Shown: in pieces, positions 46,116 to 53,189 of the stretch
Layout of the letters: the number at the start of each line of letters is the position of its first letter
Numbering within the stretch: the stretch's first letter is position 1
Assembly (NCBI GenBank): GCA_951812395.1
Contig: CATOSD010000001.1
Location: 930,001-994,000, forward strand
DNA from: an uncultured Dehalococcoidia bacterium
Lineage (GTDB): Bacteria > Chloroflexota > Dehalococcoidia > Lucifugimonadales > CATOSD01
Length of the DNA stretch: 64,000 bases
Direction of reading: 5' to 3'
Notes under the pieces: model-generated
Database searches by the model: none
What the model saw: only the letters and a program-made list of their open reading frames with translations
What the model was told of the DNA's origin: nothing
Program-made: the position numbers and the translations under genes

Positions 46116-46762
46116 CCGCTATGCAAGCAACCGAAGTCCTGGTCTTTCCCAGAACCGTGTTCGGTTCCGCCTTTTCGTTGCTGCCCTGGGAGTCCGTCCA
46201 GTCCAAAATCGCCGAGATAGAGGACTCCTTTTCTTGGCTGCACAGGCCAGACGCCGAGCAGTCCGAGGACATGGTGCAGGCCATCCCGTGCACGATCGTC
46301 AAAGACAGCGAAGACCGATATTGCTTGTTTCGGAGAGTCAAAGAGGGCCGCAAAGACCTGAGCAAGAAGTTGAGCTTGATCATTGGCGGACATATCGATG
46401 AGACTGATGATCAGGACTGCTTTCTAACCACTCTGTCGCGCAACTTGATTCGGGAAATCGACGAGGAAATTGGAGTTCGCCTGGAGGAGCCTCCTCGGCC
46501 GGTCGGGGTGATCATAGACGGCTCGTCGATGGCCGCTTCTCGGCACGTCGCCTTTCTGCACGAGATAATCGCAGAGCGTGTCTCAGCACAAGCTCTGGAG
46601 GAGTTCAGCATCAAACATTCGAAGTACACCGGAAAGTTCGCATCCGCATCTAGACTAGGAGAATTGCGCGATGAATTCGACCCGTGGTCGCGGCTCGTGA
46701 TAGAAGAGTATGCGTGCCCGGCTGGGGTTGAACCCAAGCCGCGTCAAGGTTTGTTCCTATAG
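46112..46762 (+). CDS. NUDIX-family phosphoesterase-like protein
   Basis: A 216-residue protein resembling the predicted NUDIX phosphoesterases of the COG4112 type. The Nudix helix REIDEEIGV is at 114-122, preceded by LIIGGHIDETDD in place of the first glycine-rich part, so the box is complete at its catalytic end. It would cleave a nucleoside diphosphate-linked compound. GTG 46112 overlaps the kinase stop; ATG 46121 is an alternative. It is paired with the kinase and lies beside a recent IS, an accessory setting. Confidence 0.75.
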   Translation: MTAMQATEVLVFPRTVFGSAFSLLPWESVQSKIAEIEDSFSWLHRPDAEQSEDMVQAIPCTIVKDSEDRYCLFRRVKEGRKDLSKKLSLIIGGHIDETDDQDCFLTTLSRNLIREIDEEIGVRLEEPPRPVGVIIDGSSMAASRHVAFLHEIIAERVSAQALEEFSIKHSKYTGKFASASRLGELRDEFDPWSRLVIEEYACPAGVEPKPRQGLFL

Positions 46763-46795
46763 GTAGCAAAAGGAGTGCTCCAACGGCAGTTTAAT

Positions 46796-46825
46796 TTGAC
46801 GCTCGCACGCCAAAATTGCTACACT
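46796..46825 (+). promoter_or_regulatory. Putative sigma-70 promoter of the dienelactone hydrolase gene
   Basis: TTGACG at 46796-46801 and TACACT at 46820-46825 with an 18-base spacer, about 75 bases upstream of the start at 46899. Confidence 0.55.
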
Positions 46826-46898
46826 CGCCACTAGCTCAACACACGCGAATACACTGGCGCACACGCGCCGCAACTCACACCCCAACCAGGAGGCTACT

Positions 46899-47660
46899 GT
46901 GACCTACACCACCGACATGTACGAGGGGATGATCGCTGAGACCATCTCCATCAACGGCCACGGCGGCGACGCCGTCAACACCTACTTCGCCAGGCCGCTC
47001 GGGCCCGGTCCCTACCCGGCAGTGGTGCTGATTCACCACCTGCCGGGCTGGGACGAGCTCTACCGCGAGTTCGCGCGCCGATACGCGCACCACGGCTACC
47101 TCGCAATCTCCCCGGACCTGTACCACCGTTCGGGCCAAGGCACTCCCGACGACGTCGCCGCCAAGGTGCGCGCCGAGGGCGGCGCGCCCGACGACCAGGT
47201 CGTTGGCGACATTGCCGCCGCCGCCGACTACATACGCTCACTGCCATACAGCAACGGCAAGGTCGGCGTGTTCGGCACCTGCTCCGGCGGACGCCACGTC
47301 TTCCTCGCCGCCTGCCGCACCACGGCCTTCGACGCCGCCATCGAGTGCTGGGGCGGCAACGTGGTGATGTCACAGGAGCAGCTCTCAGCCGCCCAGCCGG
47401 TTGCCCCCATAGACTACACCGCGGACCTCTCATGCCCTCTGCTGGGACTGTTCGGCGCCGACGACATGAGCCCAACGCCGGCGCAGGTCGACCAGCACGA
47501 GCAGGCCCTCAAGGACCACGGCAAAGACTACGAGTTCCACATGTACGAAGGCACGGGCCACGGCTTCTTCTACCACGACCGGGGCGCCTACAGGCAGGAA
47601 CAGGCCGTGGACGGCTGGAACAAGATCTGGGACTTCCTGGGACGACACCTCAGCGGCTAG
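46899..47660 (+). CDS. Dienelactone hydrolase family protein
   Basis: A 253-residue alpha/beta hydrolase of the dienelactone hydrolase type. The nucleophile is Cys128 in FGTCSGG. The acid is Asp188 or Asp189 in FGADDMSPT and the base is His221 in GTGHGFFY. These are the Cys-Asp-His triad residues of this family. Typical substrates are dienelactones from aromatic ring cleavage, but many members act on other esters. The start is GTG 46899 (AGGAGGC 7-13 bases upstream). No other ring-cleavage genes are in the window, so the pathway is open. Confidence 0.88.
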   Translation: MTYTTDMYEGMIAETISINGHGGDAVNTYFARPLGPGPYPAVVLIHHLPGWDELYREFARRYAHHGYLAISPDLYHRSGQGTPDDVAAKVRAEGGAPDDQVVGDIAAAADYIRSLPYSNGKVGVFGTCSGGRHVFLAACRTTAFDAAIECWGGNVVMSQEQLSAAQPVAPIDYTADLSCPLLGLFGADDMSPTPAQVDQHEQALKDHGKDYEFHMYEGTGHGFFYHDRGAYRQEQAVDGWNKIWDFLGRHLSG

Positions 47661-47680
47661 CGGCCTGTCCAAGAAATCTC

Positions 47681-47699
47681 TTCCCCCTCGCAGGGGGAA
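47681..47699. repeat. Intergenic hairpin repeat (TTCCCCCT-AGGGGGAA)
   Basis: TTCCCCCT (47681-47688) and AGGGGGAA (47692-47699) form an 8-base stem around CGC, followed by GGTTAGGATGGGGGTGA. The same block, with a few changes, occurs at 59796-59832. A second imperfect inverted copy (CCCCCATTTCACCCTAAC) follows at about 47731-47750. Confidence 0.75.
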
Positions 47700-47827
47700 G
47701 GTTAGGATGGGGGTGAGGTCAGAGTAGCCTCCCCCATTTCACCCTAACCCTCTCCTGTCGAGGGAGTGGGGATGCCAGAGACTATGCGCCAGGCAGAACA
47801 GAAAACATCGACTAAGGGGGTCTTCGT

Positions 47828-48964
47828 ATGACTTGGAGCGGCGAGTCTCCGGACTTTTATCGCAGCATCGGGGTGAACTCGATAATCTCGGCGTCAGGCT
47901 CTACCACCGCCTACGGAGGCAGCAAGCTGCGGCCGGAAGTGATGGACGCCATGAATCGCGCGTCCAACGCCATGGTGAACATGGACGAGCTCAACAGAGC
48001 CGCGGGCCGGGTGCTCGCCGACATCACCGGCGCTGAGGCCGGCTTCGTTTGCAGCGGCGCCGCCGGTGGCCTGGTGCTTCAGGCGGCCGCGGTTGTAGCG
48101 GGGTCGGACCCGGCCAAGATGGCCCGGCTGCCCAACACCGACGGCATGAAGAACGAGATCATAATTCACAAGAGCCACCGCTTCCCCTACGACCAGTGCT
48201 ACCTCTCGGTTGGCGCCAAGTTCGTGGAGATAGGCGACGGCCGGCGCTGCCAGCCGTGGCAGCTCGAGGCCGCGTTCACCGATAACACCGCCGCGGTTGC
48301 ATACCTCTTTTCCCCGTTCGTCTCCCGCCGCGCCATCCCGTTCCCACAGGTCTGCGAGATAGCCCACGCCCGCGGCGTGCCCGTCATCGTGGACGCCGCG
48401 TCGTTCATCCCGCCCCGCAGCAACCTGCGCCGGTTCACCGCCGAGGGCGCCGACATGGTGGTCTACAGCGGCGGCAAGGCCGTGCGCGGGCCGCAGGGCA
48501 CGGGCATCCTCGCCGGACGCGCCGACCTGATCGAGGCGGCCTTCGCCAACGGCAGCCCGCACCAGTTCTTCGGACGCGGCATGAAAGTCGCCAAAGAAGA
48601 GATTATCGGACTGGTCAGCGCCCTGCAGATTTTCGTCGAAGAGGACGAAGACGCCGAGAACGAACGCTACCGCCAGATGTGCCAGCAGGCCGTGGACGCC
48701 CTCATCGAGGTTCCCGGGATAGAGGTCTCGGTGGAACACGACGAGTACAATTTCCTGATTCCTCATGCCGTGGCGCGCCTCTCCAGGGAGTGGAACGGCC
48801 GCAGCCGTGACGAGATATGGAACTCGCTCGCCGAGGGCGATCCCGCCATCTACATGCACAACATCGGCGATCCCGACGCGCTTGTGCTGGACCCCTTCAA
48901 CCTCAACGACGAAGAGCTTGGAATCGTTATCCAGAGGCTCAACGAAGAGTTGCTCAAGCAGTAG
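47828..48964 (+). CDS. SelA-like PLP-dependent enzyme
   Basis: A 378-residue fold-type I PLP enzyme of the SelA-like group. The PLP lysine is Lys217 in VVYSGGKAVRGPQGTG and the cofactor Asp is Asp189 (VIVDAAS). The N-terminal SASGSTTAYGGSKLRPEVMDAM is like that of D-glucosaminate/aminotransferase-type SelA homologues. True selenocysteine synthase (SelA) is about 460 residues with an N-terminal extension, which is absent here, so this is more likely a sugar-acid or amino-acid lyase. The proximity to a UGA-containing gene is therefore probably coincidental, but deserves testing. Confidence 0.8.
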   Translation: MTWSGESPDFYRSIGVNSIISASGSTTAYGGSKLRPEVMDAMNRASNAMVNMDELNRAAGRVLADITGAEAGFVCSGAAGGLVLQAAAVVAGSDPAKMARLPNTDGMKNEIIIHKSHRFPYDQCYLSVGAKFVEIGDGRRCQPWQLEAAFTDNTAAVAYLFSPFVSRRAIPFPQVCEIAHARGVPVIVDAASFIPPRSNLRRFTAEGADMVVYSGGKAVRGPQGTGILAGRADLIEAAFANGSPHQFFGRGMKVAKEEIIGLVSALQIFVEEDEDAENERYRQMCQQAVDALIEVPGIEVSVEHDEYNFLIPHAVARLSREWNGRSRDEIWNSLAEGDPAIYMHNIGDPDALVLDPFNLNDEELGIVIQRLNEELLKQ

Positions 48965-48967
48965 CGA

Positions 48968-50626
48968 TTGGCGCCTTGCCCGATTCGCCTGGCCGTAGTT
49001 TTGGCCGTCGCCGCATTCGCGGTGGCGGCCTATGGCTGTGGCGGCGAGACCACCGCGCCACCCTCGCCTACCGTGCCGGCTGTGCAGACTGCCGCAGTGG
49101 CGCCACCCGCGCCCACGGCCCCGCCCACGCTCGGCGGATCGCCCGCGCCCACGGTCCCGCCCGCGCCGACTTCCGCCGTTGGGCCGGCCGCATCGCCGGC
49201 GTCCGTGGCCCCACCCGCGCCCCTCGCGACGACTGCCCCCTCGCCGCCGGCATCTCCCGACCCGTCCTACGATCCGACCGCCACCATGTACAGGCTGTTT
49301 CCGGAGCTTGGCTACAACAAGCCGGACGCCGAACAGGCGCTGGCAGATATCCTGCGCGAGCGCGACACTTCCCAGGTCCCCGTCCTCATCGAGGCGCTCC
49401 GCTTCTACTTCGACGCCGAGAGGCAGGAACTGGCCGCGTCGGCCCTGCGTTCGCTTACCGGACAGGACTTCGACCGGCGCGAGTGGGACAAGTGGATGGA
49501 GTGGTACGGCCCCAACCGCGAGTTCTTCCGTCCGCCCGACGGCTACGCCGCCTGGAAGACCAACCTGCTGTCCGGAATCGACGAGGACTACATCGACCTG
49601 CTCGCCGACGCCGGGGAGACGTCCCGGATCGACCTGACCGAGGTTACCTGGGGCGGCGTGGTCATAGACGGCATACCCGACCTGCAGAACCCCGACGTGC
49701 TGCCCGCGGACGAAGCCCGGTACCTGCTATCGCGCGACAGGGTGTTCGGCGTATCCATCAACGGCGAGCACCGCGCCTACCCGCTGAGAATCACCAACCC
49801 GCACGAGATGGTGAACGACGTGCTCGGAGGCGAGCCAATCGCGCTCGCGTGGTGAACGCTCTGCGGCGCCGGAATCGTGTATTCCGCGAAGATTGAGGGC
49901 AAGCCGACAACCTTCGGCACGTCGGGCCTGCTGTACCGCAGCAACAAGCTGATGTATGACAGAACAACCCGTAGCATTTGGAGCCAACTCCTGGGCGAGC
50001 CGGTGATAGGCACGCTGGCCGACAGCGGGATCAAGCTCGACTTCTTCCCCGTCAACCTCACCACCTGGCAGGAGTGGCGCGAGCAGCACCCCGACACCAC
50101 GGTGCTGTCGCGCAATACAGGCGTCTACCCATCCGAGGTGTACGAGCCTGAGACAGCTCCCTCGTCATTCTATTTCGAGTATCGCAACAGCCCCCGTACG
50201 ATGTTCCCCATATGGCAGCGCGACGACAGCCTGGACACCAAGGACTACGTCCTCATCGTGCGCGCGGGCGGCGTCAGCAAAGCCTATTCGCTGCAGGCGC
50301 TACAGACCGAGCGCGTGGTCAACGACCAGGTCGGCGGCGTCAACGTCGTGCTGGTATCCGGCTCCGTCTCCACGCTGGGCGCGGCGGTGTACGAGCGCGG
50401 AGACGAGGTGTTCGCCCCACCGCCCGGCTACATCGTGAGCGACCCCAACGGCCCACCGCCACAGGAGCTCCGCGACTCCGCCGGGGGCGTGTGGCGCGTC
50501 CGCGAGCACGGTCTGGTGAGCGCGGGCGAGCCATCCCAAGTGTTGTCCCGTGTCCCCTCGCACGAGGCCTACTGGTTCGGCTGGTACGCGTTCCACCCCG
50601 ACACCGAGCTCTACACCGGACAGTAG
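48968..50626 (+). CDS. DUF3179 protein, likely selenoprotein (in-frame UGA at 49853)
   Basis: Reading through one TGA (49853-49855) gives a 552-residue protein. A lipoprotein-like signal with Cys24 (AAYGC) comes first, then a Pro/Ala linker, a helical region (about 95-195), and the DUF3179 domain (about 205-545). The TGA falls at residue 296, inside GEPIALAW-U-TLCGAGIVYSA. In DUF3179 proteins this site is normally the first Cys of a CxxC (CPLCG-like) motif, so the gene would encode U296-T-L-C299. The frame is otherwise open to 50626 with family similarity on both sides. A hairpin lies 14 bases downstream. DUF3179 selenoproteins are known in other genomes. The start is TTG 48968. A nonsense mutation is the alternative. 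Confidence 0.88.
49867..49888 (+). promoter_or_regulatory. Possible bacterial SECIS hairpin after the UGA
   Basis: CGGAAT (49870-49875) and ATTCCG (49881-49886) form a 6-base stem with loop CGTGT (49876-49880). With a one-base bulge, the pairs 49867-49888 and 49868-49887 extend it. The loop begins 20 bases after the UGA and has a G at its second position, within the range reported for bacterial SECIS elements. It is inside the coding sequence, as bacterial ones are. Confidence 0.6.
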
Positions 50627-50731
50627 CATCCTTGCTACTCGAGCCGAACATCCGGGCGCGCGAAAACTGGTACAATCCGCCCAAGGACAAAGTGCTCTCT
50701 TGACTCTACAAGACCCACAGGGGGGAACGCC

Positions 50732-51823
50732 ATGCTCGAACGTTTCAAGCCGCGTGAGGAAGACCTGGTACGCATAACCGAACCATCGCTGCGGCAGTCC
50801 GTCGCGGCCATATTCGAGAAGATGGGCGTCTCGCCGGAAGACGCCGCCGAGGGCGCGAATACGCTCGTGATGGCCGACCTGCGCGGCGTCGAAACGCACG
50901 GCGTCTCCAACATGCTGCGCTCCTACGTGCAGCAGTACAATGAGGGCAACCTCAACCCGCGCCCTAACTGGCGCATTTTGCGCGAGTCTCCCGCCACCGC
51001 CACCATCGACGCCGACAAGGGACTGGCCGTCATCCTCGGGCCCAAGGCCATGCGCATGGCAATCGACAAGGCGCGCGTGGTGGGCATGGGCGTCGTGTCC
51101 ATGCACAACGCCGGCCACTCCGGCGGCATCGGCCACCACGCCATGCTGGCGGCCGAGCAGGACATGGTCGGCATGTGCATGACCGCCGGCGGCGTGATGG
51201 TGTTGCCCACCTTCGCCGCCGAGCCCCGGTTGGGCACCAACCCCATCGCCATCGCCGCGCCCGCCGCCACCGAGCCGCCGCTGCTCTTCGACGCGGCGAC
51301 GTCCGCTATCGCCGGCAACAAGCAGGGCCTCGCCATGCGCGTTGGCGCCGACCTGCTGCCCGGCTGGATATCCGACTCCGACGGCGTGCCCATCATGGAG
51401 GAGACACCCGTGCGTCCGCGCGGGGAGTACTATCACCTGCCGCTGGGCGGCACCCGCGAGCAGGGCTCGCACAAGGGCTACGGATTCGGCCTCATGCCCG
51501 AAGTGCTCGCCACGATGCTGTCCGGCGTCGCGCCCACCATGGTGGACCCGTCAACCACCGGCTCCAAGCACTACTTCGCCGCCTACAACATAGCTGCCTT
51601 CACCGACGTCGACCAGTTCAAGCGCGACATGGACCGGATGCTCAAGACGCTGCGCGAGACGCCGCCCGCGCCAGGCCATGAGCGCGTGCTCTATCCCGGA
51701 CTCTCGGAGTACGAAGAAGAGCAGGATCGCCGCGCCAACGGCATCCCCCTGCACAACGAAGTCGTCGAATGGTTCGAGGACATTACCAACGAATTGGCCG
51801 TGCCTGGGCTCAGCATGGTATAA
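50732..51823 (+). CDS. Ldh_2 family NAD(P)-dependent oxidoreductase
   Basis: A 363-residue protein of the malate/L-lactate dehydrogenase (Ldh_2) family. It has the N-terminal helices GVSPEDAAEGANTLVMADLRGVETHGVSNM, the central VSMHNAGHSGGIGHHAMLA, PRLGTNPIAIAAP with TEPPLLFD, and the catalytic-site segment GGTREQGSHKGYGFGLMPEVL. Members reduce 2-oxo acids, ureidoglycolate or imino acids. The family, unlike classic malate dehydrogenases, uses a Lys-His pair, visible as His in NAGHSG and Lys in SHKGYG. The exact substrate is not shown. It is followed by the divergent ABC permease gene. Confidence 0.9.
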   Translation: MLERFKPREEDLVRITEPSLRQSVAAIFEKMGVSPEDAAEGANTLVMADLRGVETHGVSNMLRSYVQQYNEGNLNPRPNWRILRESPATATIDADKGLAVILGPKAMRMAIDKARVVGMGVVSMHNAGHSGGIGHHAMLAAEQDMVGMCMTAGGVMVLPTFAAEPRLGTNPIAIAAPAATEPPLLFDAATSAIAGNKQGLAMRVGADLLPGWISDSDGVPIMEETPVRPRGEYYHLPLGGTREQGSHKGYGFGLMPEVLATMLSGVAPTMVDPSTTGSKHYFAAYNIAAFTDVDQFKRDMDRMLKTLRETPPAPGHERVLYPGLSEYEEEQDRRANGIPLHNEVVEWFEDITNELAVPGLSMV

Positions 51824-51845
51824 GGACGCTCGCGCCAAGCGCGTC

Positions 51846-53165
51846 TCACTCGTAGCGCAGCGCCTCGATCGGGTGCATCCTGGAGGCCCGCATCGCCGGG
51901 TAGATGCCGGCGCACAGGCCGATGGTCGCCGACACCAGCAACGCCACCGTGGCGATTCCGGGGTCGAAACCCACGCCCGGCGGCGCCGCCGCGGAACTCG
52001 AGTCCCCCTCCGTCACGATAAACTCGACAAGCAGGTTGATGGGCGGCGTAAGAGCGAGGCTCACCAGCATCCCGATGGCTCCTCCGCCTATCGTGAGCAG
52101 TATGGCCTCCGCTACGAACTGAAACAGCACGTCTCGACGCTTCGCACCCATCGCCTTCCGTATGCCTATCTCCCTCGTCCTCTCCGTAACCGAGACCAGC
52201 ATAATGTTCATAACCCCGATGCCGCCTACCAGCAGGGAGATTCCGGCTATGGTGCCCAGGAACAGCACGAACACCGCGATGATCTGGTTCAGGGATTCGA
52301 TCAACTCCTGCAGCGTCTCTGTTCTGAAGTCGTCTCTCCCGGTGAGACGGTGGCGCAGTCGCAGGATGACGCGAATCTCCTCCTTCGCATCGTCTACCGC
52401 GTCCGGGCTCACCGCCTCAGCGTAGATGGTGTCGATGGCCAACTGCCCCCAAGGCGACGGCTCGTTCAGCCGGTTCAGAGCCGTCGTTATGGGCACGAAA
52501 ACGGCGTCCTCGCCACCCCCGAAGAAGCTGATGCCGCCGCTCTCCATCACTCCAATAATCGTGAACAGGCGCCCGTTGATCCTCACCGGTTGGCCCACGG
52601 GATTTCGCGTGGTGAACAACCGCTCCGCCATGGACTCGTCTATAACCGCAACCAGCGCGCTGTTGCTCAGGTGGACGTTGTTGATGAACTCCCCCTGCTC
52701 CATCCGCACGTTCCGCATCTGCGCGTACTCCGGCGTTACGCCCGACACCTGGGCGTTGGCCGAGTTGGACGCGTGCGCTTCGTTGGCCGGCACTATCTGG
52801 GCGCCAATGGACTTGTGCGGCACGCTGGCCTTCACCGATGGCGCGAGCACCGGGTCCACCAGCGCGTAGGCGTCGTCCAGCGTGAGAGGACTGGGCAACA
52901 CCGATGGGGAGTATGAGAATGAGCCACGGGCATCACGCGCGGGCGGTTCCTCGAACGGTCCTCCATAAGTGGCGGAAACGAAGAGCAGGTTGGTTCCCTG
53001 CGACTCGATCTGCGCCGTGATGCCGCGCTGGACGCCCCTGCCTATGGTCATGAGAACGGTCACCGCGGTTATGCCGATGATTATGCCCAGCAGCGTCAGC
53101 ACGGACCTGAGCTTGTTGCTTCTCAGGGACCCCAGGGCTGTTCTCAGAACGTCTATCGGACTCAA
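51846..53165 (-). CDS. MacB/FtsX-type ABC transporter permease
   Basis: A 439-residue permease with an N-terminal helix (about 20-44, LLGIIIGITAVTVLMTIGRGV), a large periplasmic MacB_PCD domain (about 45-290) and three C-terminal helices (about 300-435) with IGGIGVMNIMLVSVTERTREIGIRKAMGA, the standard MacB/LolE signature. It starts 24 bases after the end of the adaptor gene. No ATP-binding subunit is encoded next to it, unlike most MacAB-type operons. It should work with an ATPase from elsewhere to drive export or envelope signalling. Confidence 0.9.
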   Translation of the reverse strand: MSPIDVLRTALGSLRSNKLRSVLTLLGIIIGITAVTVLMTIGRGVQRGITAQIESQGTNLLFVSATYGGPFEEPPARDARGSFSYSPSVLPSPLTLDDAYALVDPVLAPSVKASVPHKSIGAQIVPANEAHASNSANAQVSGVTPEYAQMRNVRMEQGEFINNVHLSNSALVAVIDESMAERLFTTRNPVGQPVRINGRLFTIIGVMESGGISFFGGGEDAVFVPITTALNRLNEPSPWGQLAIDTIYAEAVSPDAVDDAKEEIRVILRLRHRLTGRDDFRTETLQELIESLNQIIAVFVLFLGTIAGISLLVGGIGVMNIMLVSVTERTREIGIRKAMGAKRRDVLFQFVAEAILLTIGGGAIGMLVSLALTPPINLLVEFIVTEGDSSSAAAPPGVGFDPGIATVALLVSATIGLCAGIYPAMRASRMHPIEALRYE

Positions 53166-53189
53166 GGCTAGCTCGCTTCTGTGAGCGCT

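Noticed and set aside
47828..48964. Reading the SelA-like gene as true selenocysteine synthase supporting the adjacent UGA gene
   Set aside because: It is about 80 residues shorter than SelA, lacks the N-terminal domain, and looks like SelA-like sugar-acid or amino-acid enzymes. Proximity alone is not enough.
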